Below are positions 7,204 to 14,646 of a DNA stretch of 16,302 nucleotides, piece after piece. Numbering within the stretch: position 1 is the stretch's first letter; every line of letters begins with the position of its first letter. The notes beneath the pieces are model-generated. The model was given only the letters and a program-made list of their open reading frames with translations, made no database searches and was not told the DNA's origin. Both the position numbers and the translations under genes were made by a program. The DNA comes from Eubacteriales bacterium (GTDB lineage: Bacteria > Bacillota > Clostridia > Lachnospirales > Lachnospiraceae), in assembly GCA_030536565.1 (NCBI GenBank), contig JAUNPT010000032.1, positions 1 to 16,302 of the forward strand. The letters are read 5' to 3'.

Positions 7204-8220
7204 TTAGTTGAAACCTATCAGCTTATTCATAACCTTATAACCTGTCTTTGATATCGTTCTTCCCACTGCTCCGGGAAGATTGACCGACCAGCCAAGAGTA
7301 CTGTACCTTAATTCATTATAAAGCTTTTTATCTGTATCCCTTAAATACTTCCAGAGGTCTTTTTTCTTACCGGCATTTTCATAAGTACCGGAAATAATCA
7401 GGAATATAGAAGATACCTCCATCATAATCCTTAAGTAATTTCTCATATATCTTCTGCATTTTTCGTTATCTATATCTGCTGCCAGATATGAGCCAATCAT
7501 TCTTTTTGTAACCTGAAGCTGCTGGTCAATCCTTGAAATCATAACCTTTTCATTTACTGACTGGTCATCTCTCCCAATAAAATAACGGTAAAAATTAGTA
7601 TTAACATAGTACATTTTTTTAACAAATGGTAATGGTTCAAAAACGAAAATATTATCCACATAAAATGTATGCATCGGAAGCTTAAGTCCACAATCTTTTA
7701 AAAGCTGTGTTCTGTAAATAACCGTATGCATGAGAATATACTGGTCTATCTTAAAATGCCCAATATCCTCCCAGCTAAACATCTGCTCCTGCGGAAACAC
7801 ATTATCATAATGAACCACTTTTTTCCTTTTCTCCCCAACCTTCTCATATACATAGTTGGCAATAAGCATATCCGGTTCGTTATCCTCCGGAAATTGTCTT
7901 AATGTTTCAAGAATCTTCTTATAACTCTTTACATCTACCCAGTCATCACTGTCTACAACCTTAAAAAATTTCCCTGTTGCATATTTCAAGCCTGTGTTGA
8001 CCGCCTGTCCATGTCCTCCATTTTCCTGATGTACAGCTTTAACTATATCAGGATATTCTGCTTCATACTTTCTTGCAATTTCTAAAGTATTATCCTTTGT
8101 TGAGCCATCGTCCACGATGATCACTTCAACATCTTCTCCGCCTTCAAGAACTGACTTAATACACTTTTCCATATACTCTGCCGAATTATAGCATGGAATT
8201 GCAAATGATAATAATTTCAT
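7204..8220 (-). CDS. family 2 glycosyltransferase
   Basis: Predicted inverting GT-A nucleotide-sugar transferase of 338 residues. The N-terminal domain shows S-F-A-I-P-C-Y-N-S-A at about residues 5-14, V-D-D-G-S at 36-40, E-N-G-G-H-G-Q-A-V-N-T-G at about 66-77 and the metal-binding D-S-D-D-W at 90-94. The C-terminal 200 residues carry no motif I recognise and one mildly hydrophobic stretch near residues 270-280. The sugar and acceptor cannot be named; cell-wall polymer or exopolysaccharide decoration is a family-level guess. It is the last gene of the unit with the two-component pair, 55 nt after the kinase stop. The Shine-Dalgarno sequence AGGAGG is 22 nt from the ATG, with a small inverted repeat between them, and no nearer in-frame start exists. 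Confidence 0.9.
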   Translation of the reverse strand: MKLLSFAIPCYNSAEYMEKCIKSVLEGGEDVEVIIVDDGSTKDNTLEIARKYEAEYPDIVKAVHQENGGHGQAVNTGLKYATGKFFKVVDSDDWVDVKSYKKILETLRQFPEDNEPDMLIANYVYEKVGEKRKKVVHYDNVFPQEQMFSWEDIGHFKIDQYILMHTVIYRTQLLKDCGLKLPMHTFYVDNIFVFEPLPFVKKMYYVNTNFYRYFIGRDDQSVNEKVMISRIDQQLQVTKRMIGSYLAADIDNEKCRRYMRNYLRIMMEVSSIFLIISGTYENAGKKKDLWKYLRDTDKKLYNELRYSTLGWSVNLPGAVGRTISKTGYKVMNKLIGFN

Positions 8221-8229
8221 AAAATTATA

Positions 8230-8248
8230 CGGATTTATCCGCCCTCCT
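8230..8248 (-). promoter_or_regulatory. Shine-Dalgarno with hairpin in the spacer, glycosyltransferase gene
   Basis: The minus strand has AGGAGG (8243-8248), then the perfect inverted repeat CGGATAAATCCG (8230-8241), then nine bases and the ATG at 8220. The linear spacing of 22 nt is too long for normal initiation. Folding the 12 nt repeat (four pairs and a four-base loop) would reduce it to about 10 nt. Confidence 0.45.
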
Positions 8249-8275
8249 CGTTTTTACATTCATTTCATTATAAAG

Positions 8276-9544
8276 CTAATCTTCGTTTCCGTCAATGTAA
8301 GCAGCATTTGCCTCATACTCCGCCTCTACCGGCTTCTGTGGAAGTACAATGGTAATCCTTGTCCCAATATCCTTCATGCTCTTAACATTAAAGGAGCCAT
8401 AATGCCTTCCAACTATCCACTGCGCTATAGATAAGCCCAGGCCCATACCTGATTTCTTAGACTCTCTGGCTTCATTTGAGCGGTAAAATCTTTCAAACAT
8501 ATGACAGACATCTTCATTTTCCATTCCCGAACCATTGTCCTGTACATAAAGAAACGCCTCATTGCTCTTATAATTAAAGCCACAGCCTACAGTGATTATT
8601 TCATTTTCTTTAGTATATTTTGCCGCATTATCTGCAAGGACTCTTGCTGCCTGCTTAAGGAGTGCCGCATCTGCCGTTACAGGAATAAGCTCCATATCCG
8701 TCCTGAATCTGTAAATGTGTTCTTCATCTATCATAAGTGACTCTTCGTAAATCTCTCTTGCAATATCTTTAAGGTTAATTTTTTCCAGCTTAAACTGATT
8801 TCTTCCACTATCACCCCTTGCCAGGAACAAAAGCTGCTCTACAAGCTTTTTCATACGCTCCGATTCGGACTTTATTGCCTCTATAGACTCCTCCAGAATC
8901 TGCTCGTCCGTCTTTCCCCATCGGTCTAACATATTCACATAGCCCTGAATTACTGCAATAGGCGTTCTAAGCTCATGGGAGGCATCAGATACAAATCTGC
9001 TCTGCTGCCTGTAAGTCTCCCTCATTCTGTCCAGCAGCTCATTAATAGCAGCCTCAATCCCTTTCAACTCACTGTCTCTGGTATGGAGTCTGGCGTCCGG
9101 GCCTTCTGTAGTCATATTAGCGATTGCATTCTCAAGAGAATGTACCTTATTTTCATCAAAAAAAGTAGTATTTTTTGCCTGCTCTGCCAGCTTCCCTGCC
9201 ATAGCTGCCATATCGTCCAAGGGCTTTAACTTCCTTCTGACAGAATATATTCCAAACACGCCATTAGTCAGAAGCAGGAAACCCTCAAGCCCCAGAACAA
9301 CATATGTGCATATCCTTATAATATTCAGCTGTTCCTGACTATATCTGATTGTAGGCGTATTGCTCCAGCTAAAAAAGCCATATTCCATAATCTCACTGTA
9401 ATATACAGAGCCGGCAAACACACAGGCCGCAACAGCAATATCAATTATTATGAATATAAATATAAGCCTTTTAAGCCACATAAGCTGCAGCTTTACAGCC
9501 GTAGATGTCTGCGTATCCTTATCCTTTAAGTTATTTAATAACAT
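8276..9544 (-). CDS. membrane sensor histidine kinase
   Basis: Two-component sensor of 422 residues. One transmembrane segment lies at about residues 26-47, a short extracellular loop of about 30 residues follows, and a second segment lies at about 76-100. A HAMP-like linker follows (R-R-K-L-K-P-L-D-D-M-A). The dimerisation and phosphoacceptor motif is F-V-S-D-A-S-H-E-L-R-T-P with H190. The catalytic domain has an N box (L-A-D-N-A-A-K-Y-T, 303-311), D-N-G-S-G (336-340) and G-M-G-L-G-L-S (366-372), so it looks active. The small extracellular loop suggests sensing within or near the membrane; the signal is unknown. The ATG overlaps the end of the response regulator gene by 14 nt and has GGGGAG 6 nt upstream, consistent with coupled translation. 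Confidence 0.96.
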   Translation of the reverse strand: MLLNNLKDKDTQTSTAVKLQLMWLKRLIFIFIIIDIAVAACVFAGSVYYSEIMEYGFFSWSNTPTIRYSQEQLNIIRICTYVVLGLEGFLLLTNGVFGIYSVRRKLKPLDDMAAMAGKLAEQAKNTTFFDENKVHSLENAIANMTTEGPDARLHTRDSELKGIEAAINELLDRMRETYRQQSRFVSDASHELRTPIAVIQGYVNMLDRWGKTDEQILEESIEAIKSESERMKKLVEQLLFLARGDSGRNQFKLEKINLKDIAREIYEESLMIDEEHIYRFRTDMELIPVTADAALLKQAARVLADNAAKYTKENEIITVGCGFNYKSNEAFLYVQDNGSGMENEDVCHMFERFYRSNEARESKKSGMGLGLSIAQWIVGRHYGSFNVKSMKDIGTRITIVLPQKPVEAEYEANAAYIDGNED

Positions 9545-10256
9545 AACCTACTCCCCTGACCGTATGAATAAGCTTAATTCCAAATGCATCATCGATTTTA
9601 GTTCTCAGATATCTTATATACACATCTGTAACATTAGTTTCGCCCACATAATCATAACCGCACACATGCTCCAGCAGAGTGTCTCTGGATAAAACTATAT
9701 TCTGGTTTTCCATTAAAACCTGAAGCATCTTAAACTCGCGGTTTGTCAATTCTACTTCCCTGCCACAAACAGTTACAATATGGGAGGATTTATTAAGAAT
9801 TACTTCTCCACACTTAAGAAGATTTCCAGTATTATGCAGAAAATCCTCATTCTCACCGGCCCCGCTCTCCGTATTCTGCTGTAATCCGGCCTGCTGTGCC
9901 TTCTTTAATGCCAGCCTTATTCTTGCTAAAAGCTCCTCTATAGCAAATGGTTTAGTAACATAGTCATCTGCGCCGCTGTCAAGCCCTGTCACCTTATCCA
10001 TAACCGAATCTCTGGCAGTAAGCATTATAACTGGCAAATTGGAGGTTCTGCGCAGTCTGCGCAAAACCTCCATTCCATTCAATTCCGGAAGACAGACGTC
10101 CAAAAGCATAAGACTGTAATTACCTGTCTGTGCCATTGCAAGCCCTTCTCTCCCATCTATCGCTTTATCCACCTGATATCCCTCATGGGTCAGCTCTAAT
10201 TCAACAAATCTTGCAATCTGCAGCTCATCTTCAACGATTAGAATTTTTGTCTCCAT
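9531..10256 (-). CDS. OmpR/PhoB-family response regulator
   Basis: DNA-binding regulator of 241 residues, partner of the adjacent kinase. The receiver domain (about 3-118) has acidic residues E9 and D10, phosphoacceptor D53 in L-L-D-V-C-L-P, T80 and K102 in V-T-K-P-F. A linker of about 30 residues with several Gln, Glu and Asn precedes the winged-helix domain (about 147-241), with typical L-T-N-R-E-F-K-M-L and the C-terminal T-V-R-G-V-G-Y. I chose the ATG at 10256, which gives METKILIVEDE and has AAGGAG 6 nt upstream. The frame stays open to an ATG at 10337, but those 27 extra codons overlap the upstream gene and do not resemble a receiver start. The gene overlaps the upstream reading frame by 26 nt. 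Confidence 0.96.
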   Translation of the reverse strand: METKILIVEDELQIARFVELELTHEGYQVDKAIDGREGLAMAQTGNYSLMLLDVCLPELNGMEVLRRLRRTSNLPVIMLTARDSVMDKVTGLDSGADDYVTKPFAIEELLARIRLALKKAQQAGLQQNTESGAGENEDFLHNTGNLLKCGEVILNKSSHIVTVCGREVELTNREFKMLQVLMENQNIVLSRDTLLEHVCGYDYVGETNVTDVYIRYLRTKIDDAFGIKLIHTVRGVGYVIK

Positions 10257-10776
10257 AATCTGCTCCTTCAGTATAATCTGATTTCCCATCAAAATCAGGT
10301 CCCGAGAACGAATATCTGTATCCGCAGAATAATCCAATTATAAGCAATGCAATTATAAATACATTAAATGGAATAAACAAAATCACCAATATCGTAATAG
10401 GAACATGTATCTCACTGCTTCCATCTCTCTCAATATCCAGAAAATCGTCCATGCCTCTCTGAATAAGCTTTCCAAACCATTTGACGCATTTACCAACTGT
10501 CTCACCAAAGCTTGCACTTTGCGGATTCTTATACTGCGTCTGCCCCTGGTTATAATCAGTACTTCCCGCTGTATTATATTCTGTAAATCCCATTCCTCCA
10601 GATACGCTGGTATAATTACTGCCATTATTATATGTTGTTTTCTGCCCATCCAGCTTTAGAAAAGCCTCAAACATATCCCACTGGCACTCCTCCAGCGCTG
10701 CCCTTGCCATAACTGCACTGGCTCCTGTTTTTTCACATAACTTCTGAACCTTTTCGATTTTTTCCATTTCTTCCAT
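10231..10776 (-). CDS. UBA-like / DUF4342-like membrane protein
   Basis: Protein of 181 residues. Residues about 4-44 resemble the small three-helix UBA-like fold: E-K-V-Q-K-L-C-E-K-T-G-A-S, then A-R-A-A-L-E-E, then D-M-F-E-A-F-L-K-L. Residues 46-90 are low complexity, rich in Gly, Asn, Tyr, Ser and Gln. A segment with amphipathic character (about 92-116) and the phrase E-R-D-G-S-S-E-I-H-V-P then lead into a long hydrophobic stretch at about 125-153, with a Pro in the middle, and a polar acidic tail. This architecture resembles DUF4342, whose role is not known to me. AAAGGA lies about 9 nt before the ATG; an ATG three codons later is an alternative start. It is the first gene of the unit with the regulator, kinase and glycosyltransferase, so a part in envelope sensing is an inference from context. 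Confidence 0.8.
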   Translation of the reverse strand: MEEMEKIEKVQKLCEKTGASAVMARAALEECQWDMFEAFLKLDGQKTTYNNGSNYTSVSGGMGFTEYNTAGSTDYNQGQTQYKNPQSASFGETVGKCVKWFGKLIQRGMDDFLDIERDGSSEIHVPITILVILFIPFNVFIIALLIIGLFCGYRYSFSGPDFDGKSDYTEGADYGDKNSNR

Positions 10777-10841
10777 AATAATTTTTCCTTTCCCGTAATC
10801 GCTCGTATCAATTACTATGGTTAGATAATAATACTAAATTA

Positions 10842-10880
10842 TTAATCTAAAATGTTTCTAAGATTAAAATCAGATTAAAA
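10842..10880 (-). promoter_or_regulatory. candidate regulator boxes upstream of the two-component operon
   Basis: On the minus strand the 9-mer TTTTAATCT occurs at 10872-10880 and again at 10861-10869, an 11 bp period. A third heptamer, in the opposite orientation, lies at 10842-10848. Candidate -10 elements (TATTAT, 10825-10833) follow, placing the direct repeats at roughly -41 to -60. This spacing fits the tandem half-sites used by OmpR-family regulators, but the region is AT-rich and could also contain weak hairpins after argS. Confidence 0.4.
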
Positions 10881-10910
10881 ATCTTTAAGAATAATACCCA
10901 TTCATATGGC

Positions 10911-12677
10911 TTACATACGTTCCGGACATTCAATTGCCAAAAGCTCAATACACTGCTCTAATATGGCCTTTGTAAGGTTTATAAGGGCAATATATCCCTT
11001 CTTTAAGCTTTCACTGCTCTCAGATAAAATCTTAGTATCATGATAGAAGCCATTAAATGCATTAGAAACCTCATAAATATACTGGCATACTTTATGTGGT
11101 GCTTTTTCAGCGTAAGCACTTTCAATCATATCTGCAAATTTTGTCAGTGCAAGACTTAAATTCTTTTCCCCTGCGCTTCCTGCAGCATTAACAGACAGAT
11201 TATCCATTGTTCCGCCATTTTCCTTGTACTTATTAAGAATCGACTTGATTCTGACTATTGTGTAAAGAATATATGGGCCTGTATTACCCTCAAAAGAAGA
11301 AAATCTTTCAATATCAAAAACATAGTCCTTAGATGCCTGATTAGAAAGATCACCATACTTTAATGCAGCAAGTCCAACTATCTTAGCTGTAGCTTTTGCC
11401 TCCTCCTCAGTCATAGAACGGTTTTGTGTGATTTTGTTATATACAGCCTCCTCTATTTCTAAGATAAGGCTTTCAAGTCTCATAACCCCGCCTGAACGCG
11501 TTTTAAATGGTTTTCCATCTTTTCCGTTCATAGTGCCAAAGCCCAAAAATGTCATATCTGCATCAGGTTTTACAATTCCTGCCTTTTTAGCTACTCTGAA
11601 AACCTGCGTAAAATGAAGCTCCTGTCTTTTATCAGCAAGATAGATATATGAATCCGGATGAAAATCCTTCTCCCTCTCAACTAATGTTGCAAGGTCTGAT
11701 GTGGCATATAAAGCCGCACCATCTGACTTTCTTACTATACATGGAGGCAGCTCCTTAGAATCTGTCTCCTCCTGAATATCAACTACCATTGCCCCCTGGC
11801 TTTCATAGGCAATCCCATCATCTATCATTTTCTGCACCATATCAGGAATATAGACCTGTGCATCACTCTCACCCTTCCACAAATCAAAGGACACATTGAG
11901 ATTATCATAATTTTTCTTTAAATCCTGCTTTGAAACAGCCATAATGTGCTTCCAGACAGCAGTGCAGGCCGGGTCTTTGCTCTGAAGCTTTAGAGTCGCT
12001 GTATGAGCTCTTTTTGCAAATGCTTCATCCTCTTTAGACTTTGCACTGGCCGCCGGATAAATCTCCTCCAGCTCTGAGATTGTAAATGGTGCTTCTTTAG
12101 GATACTCTCCTTCAAAGCTGTCATCAAAATATGGAAGCTCTGGTTTTCTGTCCCTAAGCTCCTCAATAATCAGCCCCATCTGAAGTCCCCAGTCGCCAAG
12201 ATGCACATCGCCAATCACATTGTTTCCAACATATTTATTGATTCTTTTAACACTCTCACCAATTACCGCTGAACGGAGATGTCCTACATGGAGAGGCTTT
12301 GCTGCATTTGCTCCGCCAAAATCCACTATAACAGTCTTAGGTTCTTCATTTAAAGAATATCCAAATTTATCAGCCGCTGCCATTTTATCCAGATACTCTG
12401 CAAGGAATTCCCTTCCTATTGTGATATTGATAAACCCCGGCTTAACACTTTCAATTGTCTCAAACATAGTATTATCTGCAAGCCTGCCTGCCACCTCATC
12501 AGCAATTACAAAAGGAGCCTTCCTGTAGCTTTTTGCTGCCGCCATTGCACCATTACACTGATATTCACAAAGGTCAGGCCTGTTTGAAACCGTGACCTTA
12601 GCATAGCTTTCATCATATCCGCAATCTGTAAATGCTTTCTTTAATTCAGCTGCGATTAATTCCATAACTGTATTCAT
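10911..12677 (-). CDS. argS: arginyl-tRNA synthetase
   Basis: Class I aminoacyl-tRNA synthetase that charges tRNA-Arg in the cytoplasm, 588 residues. An N-terminal ArgRS additional domain (about 1-110) is followed by the nucleotide-binding segment G-G-A-N-A-A-K-P-L-H-V-G-H-L-R-S with the HIGH-like motif at 130-133, and G-D-V-H-L-G-D-W-G-L-Q-M-G at 156-168. The second signature is degenerate, as is usual for ArgRS: K-P-F-K-T-R at 389-394. The C-terminal DALR anticodon-binding domain spans about 470-588. The frame is open to an ATG at 12713, but the first 12 codons span the ribosome binding site TAGAATGGAG, whose GGAG lies 7 nt before the ATG at 12677, so I use the latter. The gene follows truA by 44 nt. 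Confidence 0.97.
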   Translation of the reverse strand: MNTVMELIAAELKKAFTDCGYDESYAKVTVSNRPDLCEYQCNGAMAAAKSYRKAPFVIADEVAGRLADNTMFETIESVKPGFINITIGREFLAEYLDKMAAADKFGYSLNEEPKTVIVDFGGANAAKPLHVGHLRSAVIGESVKRINKYVGNNVIGDVHLGDWGLQMGLIIEELRDRKPELPYFDDSFEGEYPKEAPFTISELEEIYPAASAKSKEDEAFAKRAHTATLKLQSKDPACTAVWKHIMAVSKQDLKKNYDNLNVSFDLWKGESDAQVYIPDMVQKMIDDGIAYESQGAMVVDIQEETDSKELPPCIVRKSDGAALYATSDLATLVEREKDFHPDSYIYLADKRQELHFTQVFRVAKKAGIVKPDADMTFLGFGTMNGKDGKPFKTRSGGVMRLESLILEIEEAVYNKITQNRSMTEEEAKATAKIVGLAALKYGDLSNQASKDYVFDIERFSSFEGNTGPYILYTIVRIKSILNKYKENGGTMDNLSVNAAGSAGEKNLSLALTKFADMIESAYAEKAPHKVCQYIYEVSNAFNGFYHDTKILSESSESLKKGYIALINLTKAILEQCIELLAIECPERM

Positions 12678-12684
12678 TTTAATT

Positions 12685-12694
12685 CTCCATTCTA
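12685..12694 (-). promoter_or_regulatory. ribosome binding site that decides the argS start
   Basis: The minus strand has TAGAATGGAG here, with GGAG 7 nt before the ATG at 12677. The neighbouring bases AAT are also shared with the pyrF site, giving a 14-base identity (TTAGAATGGAGAAT). Confidence 0.7.
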
Positions 12695-12721
12695 ATTCAT
12701 ATAACCTGTACACATTTTGTG

Positions 12722-13459
12722 CTAATAACGAATCTCCTTAAGGAATAATCCGTAGCTTTCTGCAGGTATTGACATGGTAATATCCTTACAGTCCAATGCG
12801 GCCTGTACTGTCTCCGGACTTCTTAAGCCATTCCCTACATCAAGAAGCATTCCAATCATATATCTTGCCATATTATGCAGAAAATCGCTGGCAGTAACCG
12901 AAATCACCACCTGATTATCTCTTTCCTCTATCGAAACTGCCTCAATATTTTTTATCGTGGACTTACTTCTTTTAGCTGTTGTAAACAGTTTAAAATCATG
13001 CTTTCCCTCAAAAGATTTTGCTGCTTTCCTCATAGCTTCAACATCTGGTTTTTCAAATGTGTGATAACAGTACTTTCTTTTAAACACATCAGCAACATTC
13101 CCTGTATCCAGACGATACTCATATGTTTTTGCTTTCGCATTCAACTGACTATGGAATCTTTCATCAACTGCTTCTACACCAATTACAGCAATATCTCTAG
13201 GCAGATACCTGTTTAAATAATTTCTGATATCATAATCCTTATGTTCAGAATTTAATTTAAAATTGATTACCTGCCCCAGGGCATGTACCCCCTTTTCAGT
13301 ACGACAGCCAACATATATGTCCGGCTGCTCTCCTGTCATCTTTTTAATGATTTCTGATATCTTTACCTCTATTGTGTTGGAGGAAGAATCTCCTCCCATT
13401 CTCTGCCAGCCATCATATCTGCTGCCATCATACTGTAATACTGCTTTGTAATTGTACAT
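12722..13459 (-). CDS. truA: TruA-family tRNA pseudouridine synthase with unusual active site
   Basis: Family enzymes convert uridines 38-40 of the tRNA anticodon arm to pseudouridine. The 245-residue length is normal. Visible family features are Y-D-G-S-R-Y-D-G-W-Q (10-19), the active-site segment G-C-R-T-E-K-G-V-H-A (51-60), F-H-S with K-T-Y-E-Y-R further on, H-D-F-K-L-F, and F-L-H-N-M-A-R-Y-M-I-G. The position normally held by the catalytic Asp (R-T-D-x-G-V-H-A) is Glu55, encoded by GAA. The rest of the fold looks conserved, so the gene does not look like a decaying one. It may be a second TruA paralogue rather than the main enzyme. The ATG is one base after the cheY stop, with AGAGGAG inside cheY, so it is coupled to that gene. 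argS follows. Confidence 0.88.
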   Translation of the reverse strand: MYNYKAVLQYDGSRYDGWQRMGGDSSSNTIEVKISEIIKKMTGEQPDIYVGCRTEKGVHALGQVINFKLNSEHKDYDIRNYLNRYLPRDIAVIGVEAVDERFHSQLNAKAKTYEYRLDTGNVADVFKRKYCYHTFEKPDVEAMRKAAKSFEGKHDFKLFTTAKRSKSTIKNIEAVSIEERDNQVVISVTASDFLHNMARYMIGMLLDVGNGLRSPETVQAALDCKDITMSIPAESYGLFLKEIRY

Positions 13460-13460
13460 A

Positions 13461-13823
13461 TTACTCCTCTAAAACTTTGTCTATTGTATTCAAAATAATA
13501 CCACTTTCAAACGGTTTCTGGATAAAATCTGCAGCACCTTTTTTCAGTGCTTCTACCATATTATTCTTCTGTCCTGCAGCTGTTACCATAATAACTTTAG
13601 CCTCTCTGTCAAGAGTCATAATCTTAGTAACGGCTTCAATTCCATCCATAATTGGCATTGTAATATCCATAGTTACAACATCTGGCTTTAATTCCAAATA
13701 TTTTTCGACTCCTTCCGCTCCATCAACAGCTTCAGCCACAATTTCGTGTCCAGCCCCTTCCAGCATATTTCTTAAAAACTTCCTTGATGTCTTTGAGTCA
13801 TCAACGATTAATACCTTTGCCAT
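13461..13823 (-). CDS. CheY-like single-domain response regulator
   Basis: Stand-alone receiver domain of about 120 residues with no output domain. The acidic pair is in L-I-V-D-D-S-K (about D8 and D9), the phosphoacceptor Asp is in V-V-T-M-D-I-T-M-P (about D52), the Thr is in M-V-T-A-A (about T80) and the conserved Lys is in I-Q-K-P-F (about K102). The set is complete, so it is probably phosphorylated and acts by binding a partner, as CheY does on the flagellar switch. The start is taken at the ATG at 13823 (MAKVLIVDDS). An in-frame ATG at 13835 overlaps the GGAGG that lies 5 nt before the chosen start. It sits just after the CheX-type phosphatase gene and one base before truA. Confidence 0.93.
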   Translation of the reverse strand: MAKVLIVDDSKTSRKFLRNMLEGAGHEIVAEAVDGAEGVEKYLELKPDVVTMDITMPIMDGIEAVTKIMTLDREAKVIMVTAAGQKNNMVEALKKGAADFIQKPFESGIILNTIDKVLEE

Positions 13824-13828
13824 ATTTT

Positions 13829-13833
13829 CCTCC
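13829..13833 (-). promoter_or_regulatory. ribosome binding site that decides the cheY-like start
   Basis: GGAGG on the minus strand is 5 nt before the ATG at 13823 and is itself part of the upstream in-frame ATGGAGG. This makes the start four codons further upstream unlikely. Confidence 0.6.
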
Positions 13834-13870
13834 ATAACTATATATCAATATATGTATTCCAGCATATTTC

Positions 13871-14455
13871 TTACGCTGTCATCTTTACCTTCTCATCTAC
13901 TGCCATAAGCATCTGAAACTCTTTATCCCCCATTGCAAATGTAACAACATATAACCCCTTGTCCACAGCAATCATGGTATCTGTATAAAATACAGGAGGA
14001 TGGAGATTCACAACAATATTATCTTCGCCAAGCCTTGTGGCATATGCACCATTCATAACATTAATCAGCTCGCATAGAGCATCATATGCATCGACATCAA
14101 ACTGCCCCAGTTCTTCCATTGCAAATTGTGACGCCACCTTAAGCATTGCATCGTCCTCCCCTGCAATACCTAAAAATATATCTGCATCACCGTCCATAAC
14201 CTGACAGCCTATGAAACGTCCTTTATACTCATTCAGTAATGAAATGTTATGAAGTTCAACATTATCACCCATACATGAACTCATGCATTTTATCATGCTC
14301 TGCAGCTGCAGAACATACCGCTCATTTTTCATATTGCAAAATTCCTTCACTATAGAATCCACGTCCCCCGTCTGGATTGCCTTAAGCTCTCTATCTGTAA
14401 ATGTAGAACCAATGTGTTGTTTTGCAATATAACTATTAAACATTTTATCTTTCAT
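13871..14455 (-). CDS. CheX/CheC-family CheY-P phosphatase-like protein
   Basis: Protein of 194 residues. The central and C-terminal part (about 45-190) fits the CheX/CheC/FliY fold. The helix D-A-L-C-E-L-I-N at 125-132 matches the family's active-site pattern (D or S)-x3-E-x2-N, with D125, E129 and N132; in this family the Glu and Asn promote dephosphorylation of CheY-P. Only one such motif is present, as in CheX. The first 45 residues form an extension I do not recognise, rich in charged residues. The start is supported by AGGAG about 6 nt before the ATG. It is first in the unit with the receiver gene next, 47 nt away, so a phosphatase and receiver pair is likely. Confidence 0.82.
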   Translation of the reverse strand: MKDKMFNSYIAKQHIGSTFTDRELKAIQTGDVDSIVKEFCNMKNERYVLQLQSMIKCMSSCMGDNVELHNISLLNEYKGRFIGCQVMDGDADIFLGIAGEDDAMLKVASQFAMEELGQFDVDAYDALCELINVMNGAYATRLGEDNIVVNLHPPVFYTDTMIAVDKGLYVVTFAMGDKEFQMLMAVDEKVKMTA

Positions 14456-14487
14456 ACCCTTCTCCTATTGATAGTTATATTTAAATA

Positions 14488-14517
14488 ATTATACACCACC
14501 TGCATATATGTTTTCAA
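14488..14517 (-). promoter_or_regulatory. promoter of the cheX-cheY-truA-argS unit
   Basis: On the minus strand TTGAAA (14512-14517, 5/6) and a perfect TATAAT (14488-14493) are separated by 18 nt. The predicted leader is about 25 nt and contains the AGGAG of the first gene. It is one of the two best sigma-A-like promoters in the window. Confidence 0.75.
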
Positions 14518-14560
14518 GCGTTTGGATATAATGAATTTAGCTTTTAGTTTCTAATCCAGT

Positions 14561-14629
14561 GAAAAATAGAAAATGCAAATAGAAGCCCTGATGCAGATTT
14601 AAAAATCAACATTAGAGCTTCTATGCATT
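14561..14629 (-). terminator. intrinsic terminator after guaB
   Basis: On the minus strand the arm AATGCATAGAAGCTC (14615-14629) pairs with the arm GGGCTTCTATTTGCATT (14572-14588), leaving a two-base bulge. The 26 nt between them hold a smaller GATTTTTAAATC inverted repeat. The run TTTCTATTTTT follows. The hairpin starts 17 nt after the guaB stop. Confidence 0.8.
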
Positions 14630-14646
14630 AACTTCTAAATTAATAA

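Noticed and set aside
10257..10337. N-terminal extension of the response regulator by 27 codons
   Set aside because: It lies wholly inside the upstream gene in another frame, and AAGGAG sits exactly before the ATG at 10256, which gives a standard receiver start.
10861..10890. Intrinsic terminator after argS
   Set aside because: Small inverted repeats such as AGATT-TTT-AATCT exist but contain only one G-C pair each and no clean T-run, so they are not convincing; the region is better read as repeated boxes.
12678..12713. N-terminal extension of argS by 12 codons
   Set aside because: The codons run through the ribosome binding site itself; the start at 12677 has correct spacing.
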